Part shown: piece by piece, positions 8,042 to 16,049 of the stretch
Layout of the letters: each line of letters opens with the position of its first letter
How positions within the stretch are numbered: position 1 is the first letter of the stretch
NCBI GenBank assembly: GCA_036498265.1
Contig: DASYFT010000005.1
Span: forward strand, 62,001-126,000
Length of the DNA: 64,000 nt
Source of the DNA: Palsa-744 sp036498265
GTDB lineage: Bacteria > Actinomycetota > Thermoleophilia > Solirubrobacterales > Solirubrobacteraceae
Direction of reading: 5' to 3'
Position numbers and translations under genes: made by a program
The notes under the pieces: model-generated
Database searches by the model: none
The model's input: the letters and a program-made list of their open reading frames with translations, nothing else
What the model was told of the DNA's origin: nothing

Positions 8042-9845
8042 GCGCGCTCTAATCCTAGGGCCGGCTGCGGTCCTGGTGATGGTGCCGGGAGCCGCGGCCG
8101 CTGTGAAACGGGCGCCCACCTGCACGCCGGCGACGCTGAACAACTCCGCTCTGCAGGCACGCACGCTGACGCTCTCCCCGCTGGCCGGCAGCCGGGACGC
8201 GTCGCCGTACACGCAGATCAGCTTCCTCGGCGCGCCCGCCGCGCGGCTTAGCGCGGTCAGCGTCGTGGGCTCGGTCACGGGCGCGCACCGCGGGCGTCTG
8301 GTCCCCTACTCGCAGGGCGACGGCGCGAGCTTCCTGCCGGTGCGTCCCTTCGCGCAAGGCGAGCGGGTGACGGTGCGGGCGCGCCTGCGGGGTGCCTCCT
8401 CGACGCCGCTGGTCGATCGCTTCGTGGTTGCGCGGGAGAACCCGGTCAGCTCGGCGCCCGAGACCATCCATCCCGGCAAGGATGTCCAGGGCTTCCTCTC
8501 GCGGCCCAACCTGCGCCCTCCGACGGTCGCCGTGACGGCAGCCTCGCCGCGCGTGGCGGCGGGAGACGAGTTCGTGGCGCCCTACTCGGGGCCCGGTCAG
8601 GCAGGACCGATGATCCTCGACCCGAGCGGGCGGCTGGTGTGGTTCAAGCCGCTGGCGGTGCACACCTCGGCCAGCAACTTCCGCGTCCAGGAGTACGACG
8701 GCAGGCCGGTCCTCACGTGGTGGCAGGGCGACATCACCGGACACGGGTTCGGCGTGGGCGTCGACGAGATCGCGGACAGCAGCTACTCGACCGTCGCGGT
8801 CGTGCGGGCCGGCAACGGCTATAGCGCCGATCTGCACGACTTCCAGCTCACGGGTAACGGCACGGCCCTGCTCACCGCCTACAACCCGATCGCCTGCGAT
8901 CTGTCCTCGGTGGGTGGCCCGTCTGCGGGCGCGGTGACAGACGGCGTCTACCAGGAGATCGACGTCAGGACCGGGCTGGTGAGGTTCGAATGGACGAGTC
9001 TCGACCATGTGGGGCTGGCCGAATCCTACGAACCGGCCTCGCGCGCCTCCACCACCTGGCCGTTCGACTTCTTCCACATCAACTCGCTCGGCGTCGACCC
9101 CGACGGCAGCGTGCTGGTGTCGGCCCGGAACACCTGGACCGTCTACGACGTGGATGGCGGGAGCGGTCAGGTGATCTGGCGGCTGGGCGGCCGCCACAGC
9201 AGCTTCAACGCGGGGCCCGGCACGCGGACGGCGTGGCAGCACGACCCGAGGCTGCTCGGCAACGGGACGATCAGCGTGTTCGACAACGGCTCCTCGCCGC
9301 GCGTGCGGCCGCAGTCGCGCGGGATCGTCCTCGGCGTGGACCCCCGGCAGCGGAGCGTCACGCTGGTCTCGCAGCTCATCCACTCTCCGCCGCTGCTGGC
9401 TGAAAGCCAGGGCAACATGCAGGCGCTCGGCAACGGAGACTGGTTCCTGGGATGGGGGCAGCTGCCCTACTTCTCCGAGTACGGCCCCGAAGGGCAGCTC
9501 CTGTTCGACGCGCACTTCCCAACGCATACCCAGTCCTACCGCAGCTACCGCTTTCCGTGGACCGGCACGCCGTCGCACCGACCCGTCTTCGTGCTACAGA
9601 CAGGGCATGGACCGGCGACTGTCTTCGCGAGCTGGAACGGGGCGACGCTCGTGGCCTCCTGGAGAGTCCTCGCCGGTCCGGATCCGGCGTCACTGCAGAC
9701 CGTCGCGCAGTCTGCGCGCGCGGGCTTCGAGACGCCGGTGGCGCTGCCGCCCGGGACGGCAGGCCCCGACCTGGCGGTCCAGGCCCTCGACTCCGAAGGA
9801 CACGTGCTGGCGACCTCGGCCGCGGTGTCCGAGCCGGGCCTCTGA
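8040..9845 (+). CDS. Secreted arylsulfotransferase-family protein, paralogue 3
   Basis: 601 aa from ATG 8040 (ATG 8031 would add three residues). A short Sec signal (MRALILGPAAVLVMVPGAAAA) leads to the same architecture as the other two copies: Ig-like domain with TQISFLG, ASST propeller with TWWQG, AGNGYSADLHD, FHINS (H346), WRLGG and WQHDP (H401), then the SWNGAT C-terminal segment. The three paralogues differ in export (TM anchor, lipoprotein, plain Sec signal), which suggests different locations for the same chemistry. The start codon shares the CATG at 8039-8042 with the divergent sulfatase. Confidence 0.82.
   Translation: MRALILGPAAVLVMVPGAAAAVKRAPTCTPATLNNSALQARTLTLSPLAGSRDASPYTQISFLGAPAARLSAVSVVGSVTGAHRGRLVPYSQGDGASFLPVRPFAQGERVTVRARLRGASSTPLVDRFVVARENPVSSAPETIHPGKDVQGFLSRPNLRPPTVAVTAASPRVAAGDEFVAPYSGPGQAGPMILDPSGRLVWFKPLAVHTSASNFRVQEYDGRPVLTWWQGDITGHGFGVGVDEIADSSYSTVAVVRAGNGYSADLHDFQLTGNGTALLTAYNPIACDLSSVGGPSAGAVTDGVYQEIDVRTGLVRFEWTSLDHVGLAESYEPASRASTTWPFDFFHINSLGVDPDGSVLVSARNTWTVYDVDGGSGQVIWRLGGRHSSFNAGPGTRTAWQHDPRLLGNGTISVFDNGSSPRVRPQSRGIVLGVDPRQRSVTLVSQLIHSPPLLAESQGNMQALGNGDWFLGWGQLPYFSEYGPEGQLLFDAHFPTHTQSYRSYRFPWTGTPSHRPVFVLQTGHGPATVFASWNGATLVASWRVLAGPDPASLQTVAQSARAGFETPVALPPGTAGPDLAVQALDSEGHVLATSAAVSEPGL
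8052..8057 (-). promoter_or_regulatory. Candidate -10 (TAGGAT) for the sulfatase gene
   Basis: On the minus strand a TANNNT hexamer lies 10 bases before ATG 8041, inside the signal-peptide codons of the divergent ASST gene. The position fits a near-leaderless transcript. Inferred from spacing only. Confidence 0.3.
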
Positions 9846-9866
9846 GCTCGACCGTACGCGCGCGGT

Positions 9867-10283
9867 TTACGCTTGCCGTGGCGTCGGCTTCTGATCCAGG
9901 CCGAGGGCGGCGAGCGCATGAAGGCGACTCGAGTAAAGGCGGAGCCGCACCACCCTGCCGTCGTTGATCTCGAAGAGGTTGGCGAACTCCGTCTCGACGT
10001 CAACGCCGCTCGCCTTGCCTCGTCCCCTCATGCGCCCCAACGCAAGAACCCGGTCACCGTGGAGGTGTTGATACTCGTCGGCCTGCGCGGCGTAGTCCTC
10101 CCATGCGCTCAGCCACCCGCGCCAGCCGTCTGCCATTGCGGTCAGGCCGGTCCAATTGCCCGGGTCGGGACCCCCGACGATCATGAACTCGATCTCTGGA
10201 TGCGCCCACTCGAGCGACCCGAAGTCGCCGTGTTCCCAGGCCGCGTAGATCGAGCGGACGAGGTCGAGGTTCTCTGCGCCCAC
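9867..10283 (-). CDS. SnoaL-like / NTF2-fold protein
   Basis: 138 aa. It opens with LDLVRSIYAAWEHGDF, followed by WAHPEIEFMI and a C-terminal FEINDGRVVRLRLY strand, the usual pattern of a SnoaL-like cone-shaped alpha+beta barrel. The fold covers cyclases, isomerases, epoxide hydrolases and many uncharacterised proteins. No catalytic set can be assigned. It converges with the third ASST gene, 21 bases away. Confidence 0.8.
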   Translation of the reverse strand: MGAENLDLVRSIYAAWEHGDFGSLEWAHPEIEFMIVGGPDPGNWTGLTAMADGWRGWLSAWEDYAAQADEYQHLHGDRVLALGRMRGRGKASGVDVETEFANLFEINDGRVVRLRLYSSRLHALAALGLDQKPTPRQA

Positions 10284-10327
10284 GGATCAAGCCTGGCACA
10301 ACGGCCGATCCTGGAGATCTCGGCTTC

Positions 10328-11200
10328 TCAGCCGGCCTCGCCGGCCATCTCCGCAAGCCGCCGCGCCAGCCAGCTTGCGTTGCGCGGGGCGAACGCCTCC
10401 CAGTCGTTGTTGAAGTACACGAAGGCGGGTCCGCTCCGGCGCCAGCCGTGCAGCCGCTGCGCCCACTCGGCGAGCTCCGTGGCGGAGTAGTTGCCGCGTC
10501 GCCCGCGGTGACCGTAGTGCAAGCGGACGAAGCGCCAGGAGGCGGTGGCCTCGAACGTCTGGAAGCGCCGTTCCGGGTGATCGCCCACGACGAGGGCGGC
10601 ATCGTGACGGCGCAGCACCGCGTAGACGTCCTCGGCGAACCAGCTCGGATGGCGGAACTCGAACGCATGCCTGCCCGGCGGCAGCTGCTCGAGGCAGCCC
10701 GCCAGCCGCTCGCTGTCCCTGTGGAAGTTCTCCGGCAGCTGCCACAGCACCGGGCCGAGCCGGCCGGCCTCGACCATCGGCTCCAGTCGCTCGTAGAACC
10801 GGCTGACGCCCTCGCCGATGTCCGTCAACCGCTTCACGTGCGTGAGGTAGCGACTGGCCTTGACGGCGAAGATGAACTTCTCGGGCGTCTGTTGCACCCA
10901 GCGTGCGACCGAGTCCCGGGAGATCAGGCGGTAGAAGGTCGTGTTGACCTCCACCGTGTCGAACCGCTGGGCGTAGTGCTCCAGCCAGCGGCTCGCCGGC
11001 AGCTCGGGCGGATAGAAGGGGCCTCGCCAGTGCCGGTAGTTCCATCCGGAGCAACCCACGTGGACCGGATGTAGATCTGTCTCCTCGGGCGCGATGCCAG
11101 TCCGATTCCCGGGACCCGGCTCGGGTATTCGCCGCTCGCGCTCAGCAGATGGCCGATCGCTCCTCGCCGCGCGGCTAGCATCCCCAGCTGCCCATGCCAT
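10328..11200 (-). CDS. DUF72 (YecE-like, TIM-barrel) protein
   Basis: The DUF72 domain begins at VHVGCSGWNYRHWRG and runs to the C-terminus, with typical FDTVEVNTTFYRL, PENFHRD, FEFRHPSW and FVYFNNDW segments. The start is uncertain. ATG 11200 gives 290 aa with a disordered 45-residue lead. The only other standard start is GTG 11059, which falls inside the first beta strand of the domain. No codon between them is a usual start. The function of DUF72 is not established; a TIM-barrel fold is known. It is divergent from the GH76 gene, 16 bases away. Confidence 0.88.
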   Translation of the reverse strand: MAWAAGDASRAARSDRPSAERERRIPEPGPGNRTGIAPEETDLHPVHVGCSGWNYRHWRGPFYPPELPASRWLEHYAQRFDTVEVNTTFYRLISRDSVARWVQQTPEKFIFAVKASRYLTHVKRLTDIGEGVSRFYERLEPMVEAGRLGPVLWQLPENFHRDSERLAGCLEQLPPGRHAFEFRHPSWFAEDVYAVLRRHDAALVVGDHPERRFQTFEATASWRFVRLHYGHRGRRGNYSATELAEWAQRLHGWRRSGPAFVYFNNDWEAFAPRNASWLARRLAEMAGEAG

Positions 11201-11216
11201 CCCCAGGAAGCAATCC

Positions 11217-12413
11217 GTGAGAGTGGGAGTCACGCCGCCGAGGCGAGCAGGCTTCCGGCTCGCCATCGCCGCGGCCCTTGCGGTGGTGGCATGGTCCGCG
11301 TCCGGCGGCGGCGCTGCGCTCGGCAGGGCGCCGGCGCATGACGTGGCGAGCGCGACTCCGGCGCATGGCACGGCGAGCGCGACGCCCGCCTACCTCCAGC
11401 TCGCAGAACAGGGAGCGGTCAGTGCGCTGCGCTCCTGGCACGACGCCCGCCGCGGCTGGTACGACGAACGCCTCGGCGACCGCGACCGCTTTCCGCTGGC
11501 CACGATCTGGGGCTCCGCGCCGATGTTCGAGACGCTCGCCGCGATCGACATCGCCTCGCCGTCGCCGGCGCATCGCGCCGCACTCAGCACGTTCGCACGA
11601 GGCGCGGAGCGTTATTACGACCGCGGGCTCAGACCCACCCCCGGATACGCTCCCTACCCCGGCGATCGGGGCCAGGTGCGAGCCTGGTTCGACGACAACG
11701 GCTGGTGGGGACTCGGGTTCATGGACGCCTATCGCGCCACCGGCAACTCCCGCTACCTGCGCGACGCCGAGCGCGCTTTCGCGTTCATCGCCGCGCAGGG
11801 ATGGGACCGTGCGCGGGGTGGGCTGTGGTGGGACACCTCGCACCCCTACAAGGCCGGCGAGCCGCTGGCCGCGGGGTCGCTGCTCGGTGCGCTGCTGTTC
11901 CGGAGCACTCACAACCCCTTCTACCTGGGCCAGGTGAACCGGTTCCTCACCTGGGCCGACGCGAACTTCCTGACGGAACTGAGGCTGTACGCACGAACGG
12001 ACTCGGACCCCACGCCGACGCCGTACGTGGAGGGGCCGCTCGTGGAGGCTCACCAGCTCCTCTGCCAGGCAGGCCAGCCGGCCGCCTGCGCCCGCGCCCG
12101 CGAACTCGCCGACGCGAGCTGGAACCGCTTCCAGGCGAGGCTTCAGATGGGCCCCCAGTACGACACGATCTACCTCCACTGGATGCTCGTGTACGCGAGC
12201 CAGACGGGCGACGCCCGCTGGCCGGCCCTCGCCGCTCAGATGGCGCAGAGCGCGCAGTCCAACGCGCTGAGCCCCGGCGGGCTCTACCTGCGTGCCTGGG
12301 ATGGCACCCCGATCACGCAGCACGAAGCAAGGCCGAACATGCTCCAGACCGATGCGGCCACGCTCGAGCTCTTCGCCTGGCTCGGAGTCACCGCGTCGGG
12401 GCGGGCGTCGTAG
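11217..12413 (+). CDS. Secreted GH76-type glycoside hydrolase
   Basis: 398 aa. The GTG start is fixed by AGGAAG at 11205-11210, six bases upstream, and it opens a clean signal peptide (RRAGFRLAIAAALAVVAWSAS). The (alpha/alpha)6 barrel contains WFDDNGWWGLGFMDAY: adjacent Asp 159-160 match the paired catalytic aspartates of GH76 endo-alpha-1,6-mannanases. A short A/T/H repeat (VASATPAHGTASATPA) follows the signal. A role in trimming mannan-type surface or environmental glycans is inferred from the family. The upstream edge is almost shared with the divergent DUF72 gene. Confidence 0.82.
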   Translation: MRVGVTPPRRAGFRLAIAAALAVVAWSASGGGAALGRAPAHDVASATPAHGTASATPAYLQLAEQGAVSALRSWHDARRGWYDERLGDRDRFPLATIWGSAPMFETLAAIDIASPSPAHRAALSTFARGAERYYDRGLRPTPGYAPYPGDRGQVRAWFDDNGWWGLGFMDAYRATGNSRYLRDAERAFAFIAAQGWDRARGGLWWDTSHPYKAGEPLAAGSLLGALLFRSTHNPFYLGQVNRFLTWADANFLTELRLYARTDSDPTPTPYVEGPLVEAHQLLCQAGQPAACARARELADASWNRFQARLQMGPQYDTIYLHWMLVYASQTGDARWPALAAQMAQSAQSNALSPGGLYLRAWDGTPITQHEARPNMLQTDAATLELFAWLGVTASGRAS

Positions 12414-12480
12414 AGCTGCACGCCCGCTCGTGGAGGCGCCCGCGATGGGTGAGGTCGTGCCCTGCGGGTATGTAGCCGCC

Positions 12481-12804
12481 ATGGATGTGACCACGGAGCG
12501 GCGGACCCAGAACGAGGCCATGTCGCGCGTGGCCAACGAGGCCATCGAGGAGGCGGAGGCGGCCGGCGACGGCTCGTCGATCTCGTTTCTCTGCGAGTGC
12601 ACGCGGCCGGACTGCGATCGGACGATCGAGCTGACCCCGTACGAGTACCGCCGGGTACGGTCCAATCCCCGGCGATTCGTCGTCCTCCACGGGCACGAGA
12701 GCCGCGACATCGAGTCGGTGGTGGAGGCGGCCGACGAGTATCTCGTGGTCGAGAAGCACGGCAGTGCGGGAGACCTCGCAGAAGCCGACGACCCTCGGTC
12801 ATAA
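12481..12804 (+). CDS. Small conserved protein with CxC-x4-C motif, function unknown
   Basis: 107 aa from ATG 12481. An N-terminal helix rich in Asn/Ala/Glu is followed by FLCECTRPDCDR (Cys 38, 40, 45), then ELTPYEYRRVRSNPRRF, a GHE segment and a C-terminal VVEKHGSAGDLAEADDPR. I recall the type as common in Thermoleophilia genomes but know no assigned function. The three close cysteines suggest a metal site, possibly completed by His 70-72 or by dimerisation. It lies 7 bases before the TfoX gene, so the two may be co-transcribed. Confidence 0.75.
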   Translation: MDVTTERRTQNEAMSRVANEAIEEAEAAGDGSSISFLCECTRPDCDRTIELTPYEYRRVRSNPRRFVVLHGHESRDIESVVEAADEYLVVEKHGSAGDLAEADDPRS

Positions 12805-12811
12805 TCCGGGC

Positions 12812-13147
12812 GTGGCCTACGACGAGGATCTCGCCAACCGGATCCGGGAGCTGGTTCTGAGCGAGCCCGGCGTCACCGAGCAGCGCATGTTCGGCGGCCT
12901 GGCCTTCCTGGTCGACGGGAACATGTCGGTGAGCGCGAGCGGCCAGGGAGGGCTTCTGCTGCGGGTCGACCCTGCGCAGACGGACGAGCTGCTGGGCAAG
13001 CCCCAGGCGGAGCCGTTCGAGATGCGTGGCCGGGTCATGCAGGGGTGGCTCAGGGTTGCGCCCGAGGGGTTGCGGACGAAGCGAGACCTGAAGCGGTGGG
13101 TGGACCGGGGCGTCGCCTACGCGCGGTCGCTGCCTGCCAAGCGGTAG
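12812..13147 (+). CDS. TfoX N-terminal domain protein
   Basis: 111 aa from GTG 12812; an earlier start would add residues that read as the tail of the previous gene. The protein shows EQRMFGGLAFLVDGNM, the hallmark of the TfoX/Sxy N-terminal domain, then LLLRVDPAQ and GWLRVAPEGL. In gamma-proteobacteria TfoX controls competence; stand-alone N-terminal domains in actinobacteria have no known role, so a competence function should not be assumed. Confidence 0.88.
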   Translation: MAYDEDLANRIRELVLSEPGVTEQRMFGGLAFLVDGNMSVSASGQGGLLLRVDPAQTDELLGKPQAEPFEMRGRVMQGWLRVAPEGLRTKRDLKRWVDRGVAYARSLPAKR

Positions 13148-13260
13148 GGAACGAGCGCCCGGCGCGGGTTGCGCAGAGCGGCGAGTAGATCGCCGGGGAC
13201 TGATCCGTTCTCGCGGAGGCTGCGTACGGATATTTCGACAACCTCTCGAAAGGAGTCCGA

Positions 13261-14070
13261 ATGTCCGCGAGCCCGGCCGACCACACAACAGACCGCCGCC
13301 AGTTCCTGGGGCGCGCTGCCGCCACGGGTGCCGGTGTGTTCGTCGGTGCCAGTGCGTTCGACGCGCTCACCCCGTCGTTCGCCGCCGCAAAGAAGCGAGG
13401 CGTCAAGAAGCGTGACACGGAAATCCTCATCGCGGCGCAGATCGCCGAGGCGCTGGCGGTCACCACCTACACCAACATCATCGACACGGCGCCGTTCTTC
13501 TCGCGGCTGGCGTCAGACGACCAGGGATACCTCAAGGCGGCCCGCCAGGAGGAGATGTCCCATTACCTGCTCGAGATGGGCGTCACGAACAAGCCGTCGC
13601 CATTCACCACCTTCTACTACCCCGCCAAGATGTTCGCCGACGCGCAAACGACTCTGAACGTCCTCGTCACTCTCGAGGACGCCTTCATCGCCGCGTACCT
13701 CGTCGGCGTGCGTGACTTCAGCACCGCGGATCTGAGGGTCACCTCCGCCCGGATCATGGGCATCGAGAGCGACCATCGCACCCTCGCCCGCGTCGTCGCC
13801 CCCGGGGTCGCCGCCCAGGACGGCGGCCCGGTCGAGAACGTGACCGGCATCCAAAAGAAGGCCGAGAGCGTCGATCCGCCCAACAACAACGGCTACGAGC
13901 GAACGGTGCGATTGAAGAACATCGGCGCAGCGGTGACTGCGCTCACCCCGTTCGCCGACAAGACGGCCGCCGGAAAGGCGGGGTTCGACACGAGCAAGCC
14001 CTACAAGTTCGCCCCATTCACACCGACGCTTCCCGAGCCCCTCGGCGAATTCCATTCGTTCCTCGGCTGA
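13261..14070 (+). CDS. Ferritin-like protein with Tat signal
   Basis: 269 aa, strong Shine-Dalgarno (AAAGGAG) 7 bases before ATG. An N-terminal DRRQFLGRAAATGAG is a twin-arginine signal. The body is a four-helix ferritin-like domain (Ferritin_2 type) with EEMSHYLLEMG as a typical Glu/His pair. It probably works outside the cytoplasm. The ECF sigma factor and its anti-sigma factor follow, so this gene may be under their control, as is common for genes next to such pairs. Metal binding and substrate are unknown. Confidence 0.82.
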   Translation: MSASPADHTTDRRQFLGRAAATGAGVFVGASAFDALTPSFAAAKKRGVKKRDTEILIAAQIAEALAVTTYTNIIDTAPFFSRLASDDQGYLKAARQEEMSHYLLEMGVTNKPSPFTTFYYPAKMFADAQTTLNVLVTLEDAFIAAYLVGVRDFSTADLRVTSARIMGIESDHRTLARVVAPGVAAQDGGPVENVTGIQKKAESVDPPNNNGYERTVRLKNIGAAVTALTPFADKTAAGKAGFDTSKPYKFAPFTPTLPEPLGEFHSFLG

Positions 14071-14105
14071 TCCGCCGAGATGGCGCGTCGGTAAGAATCG
14101 CCAGC

Positions 14106-14708
14106 GTGTTTCGTTCTGGCATTCTGGCGCGTCGCACCGCACTGCGTGAGCTTGCCGATGAGGATCTCATGCAACTGGTCCATGACGGCGAGGCACGCGC
14201 GTTCGAGATCATCTTCGATCGCCATGCGAGCATGGCTTTCTCGCTGGCCTATCGCATGTGTGGCCGGCGAGCGCTGGCCGAGGAGGTCGTGCAGGAGGCC
14301 TTCCTCTCGCTCTGGCGCACGGCGGCCCGCTACGACGGCGCTCGTGGCAGTGTGCGCTCGTGGGTGCTGAGCATCGTTCGCAACCGGGCCATCGACGCAC
14401 TGCGCCGAGGCTGGACCCGGGACAGCCGCGACGTCAGCGGCGATGACATCGCCGATCGTGTGGCGGGAACCGAACGCACCGACGTCGAGGTCGCGCGCCG
14501 GGATGAGGCGCTCCGGATTCGGGGGGCACTGGACGAGCTCTCCGCCGAGCAGCGCCGGGTCATCGAGCTGGCGTACTTCGGTGGCTTCAGCCACACTGAG
14601 ATCGCCGAGATGCTCGGACTGCCGGTGGGCACCGTCAAGGGCCGGATGCGTCTCGGACTGGCGAAGCTCCGCCTCGTGTTGACGGAGCCGGCGGAGATGA
14701 TGGCATGA
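14106..14708 (+). CDS. ECF sigma factor (SigK-like)
   Basis: 200 aa from GTG. Region 2 includes FEIIFDRHASMAFSLAYRM and AEEVVQEAFLSLWRTA; region 4 includes LDELSAEQRRVIELAYFGGFSHTEIAEMLGLP followed by the recognition helix VGTVKGRMRLGLAKLR. The C-terminal MMA overlaps the start of the anti-sigma gene (ATGA), the standard coupled arrangement. It is expected to be held inactive by that partner and to direct RNA polymerase to a small stress regulon. Confidence 0.92.
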   Translation: MFRSGILARRTALRELADEDLMQLVHDGEARAFEIIFDRHASMAFSLAYRMCGRRALAEEVVQEAFLSLWRTAARYDGARGSVRSWVLSIVRNRAIDALRRGWTRDSRDVSGDDIADRVAGTERTDVEVARRDEALRIRGALDELSAEQRRVIELAYFGGFSHTEIAEMLGLPVGTVKGRMRLGLAKLRLVLTEPAEMMA

Positions 14709-15403
14709 GCGCCGACGATCACACCATCGGTCCAGGTGACTGCGGCGCGGACGCCGGCGCCTACGTGCTCGGCGCTCTCGACGAGCACGAGGCCGAGGCC
14801 TTTCGCCGGCATCTGCTCACGTGCCTGGTGTGCCGTGACGAGGTGGCCGCGTTGCAGGCGGCCACCGATGCGCTGCACCTCGCGGTCCCGCCACTGCCGG
14901 CGCCACGGAAGCTGAAGCAGCGCGTGATGTCCAGCGTTCACGAGGAGCCCAGGGCGCCGATCGGTCGTGCTCGCCGGCGTCGTCTGCGCTTCGCCCCGGC
15001 TCGCCCGGCGCTCGCGCTCGGCATCACGCTCATCGTCGCAGCGGGCGTAGGCCTCGGCCTAGGGCTGTCCGCCGGCAGCTCCGGCGGTACTCGTCTCGTG
15101 CATGCGACCGTGACGACGCCGAGCGGGAGCGCCGTCGTCCGCTTGGTGTCAGGTCACGGCGAGCTGATCGTGCGGGGTCTGCCCGCCCCACCGCGGGGAA
15201 AGATCTACGAGGTCTGGCTCGAGCGAGCGGGCGGGATGCCGTCGCCGACGAGTGCGCTGTTCTCGGTCACCTCCGCCGGCTCCGGCAGCGTGGACGTTCC
15301 CGGTGACCTCCACGGTGTCGAGGAGCTCCTAGTCACTCCCGAGCCGCTTGGCGGCAGTTCCGTCCCCACGCACGCGCCGGTCATCCTGGCCCGGCTCAGC
15401 TGA
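14705..15403 (+). CDS. RskA-type anti-sigma factor with zinc-binding ZAS domain
   Basis: 232 aa. The cytoplasmic N-terminus has the zinc anti-sigma motif H-x3-C-x2-C (His 36, Cys 40, Cys 43). One transmembrane helix spans about 101-122, and the outer part is an RskA-like C-terminal domain (GLPAPPRGKIYEVWLE). It should bind and silence the sigma factor encoded just before it. Such proteins usually release the sigma factor after regulated proteolysis or redox change. Confidence 0.92.
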   Translation: MSADDHTIGPGDCGADAGAYVLGALDEHEAEAFRRHLLTCLVCRDEVAALQAATDALHLAVPPLPAPRKLKQRVMSSVHEEPRAPIGRARRRRLRFAPARPALALGITLIVAAGVGLGLGLSAGSSGGTRLVHATVTTPSGSAVVRLVSGHGELIVRGLPAPPRGKIYEVWLERAGGMPSPTSALFSVTSAGSGSVDVPGDLHGVEELLVTPEPLGGSSVPTHAPVILARLS

Positions 15404-15631
15404 GAGGCTCGCGAGCAGACGCGTTGCAGCGGAGTCGAATCGCCCTACCTCGCCGTATGGCCGCGCGAGGAGCATCGCTCCCTCGAGGCCGCCGAGGACG
15501 GTCCGCGCTGCCTCGCTGGGAGGACCGTCGAACGACAGGGCGTCCTCTGATCGGCCCTGTGCGAGCACGCGGGTCAACCACGTCTCGTTGTCGTCGAAGA
15601 ACCGAAGGACGCCTTCCCTCAGGAGCCTTAT
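15329..15631 (-). pseudogene. Truncated TetR-family regulator (C-terminal domain only)
   Basis: The minus-strand frame after the TAG at 15632-15634 reads REGVLRFFDDNETWL and then GGLEGAMLLARPYGEVGRFD, the ligand-binding C-terminal part of a TetR/AcrR regulator. The roughly 110-residue N-terminal half with the helix-turn-helix is missing: only 64 bases separate the fragment from the cupin gene, and they hold no HTH in any frame. The tail overlaps the end of the anti-sigma gene. The remnant probably lost its DNA-binding half by deletion and no longer regulates. Confidence 0.65.
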
Positions 15632-15646
15632 CTACTGGTAGGTAGA
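15631..15646. promoter_or_regulatory. Probable orphan TetR operator
   Basis: TCTAC and GTAGA form a perfect 5-bp inverted repeat around a 6-base TGGTAG core, within a locally AT-rich patch. It touches the broken TetR gene and lies 50 bases before the cupin gene. TetR operators normally sit here, so this is probably the operator left behind by the regulator. Confidence 0.45.
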
Positions 15647-15695
15647 GTGTCAACCCAGGGGCTGGTCACGGCCGAGCGAATGTGGGGAGGTTGCG

Positions 15696-16049
15696 ATGAG
15701 CTTCACGCTGGCGCACCTGGACGACTGCGAGACGGTCGGCGATTGGCATCTCGTCCGGCGCACGCTTGGGCTACGGGCATTCGGCGTCAACGTCGTCGAG
15801 ATCCCTGCGGGCGAGCAGATTCCCGAGCACGACGAGGGCGCGCGCGACCAGGAGGAGGTCTTCTACGTCCTCGGGGGAAGCCCGACGCTGGTGATCGACG
15901 GCGATGACCATCCCGTGCGCGCCGGCACATTCGCCCGGCTGGACCCGATGCACTCTCGCACGGTGCGAAACGATGGCGATGAGCCCGCGAGCATGCTCAT
16001 CGTCTCCGCGCCCCGGTCGAGTGGCTACGAACCGATGGAGTGGGCATGA
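15696..16049 (+). CDS. Cupin_2 domain protein
   Basis: 117 aa; GGGGAGG precedes the ATG. Cupin motif 1 is seen as PEHDEGARDQEEVFYVLGG, motif 2 as DPMHSRTVRNDG. The single beta-barrel domain probably binds a divalent metal through His 46 and the Glu and His residues of these motifs. Substrate unknown. Its stop overlaps the start of the next gene (ATGA), so the two are translationally coupled, and both lie behind the orphan TetR operator. Confidence 0.85.
   Translation: MSFTLAHLDDCETVGDWHLVRRTLGLRAFGVNVVEIPAGEQIPEHDEGARDQEEVFYVLGGSPTLVIDGDDHPVRAGTFARLDPMHSRTVRNDGDEPASMLIVSAPRSSGYEPMEWA

Noticed and set aside
12812..13147. Competence regulator TfoX
   Set aside because: Only the N-terminal TfoX domain is present and no competence genes are nearby; kept as a domain call.
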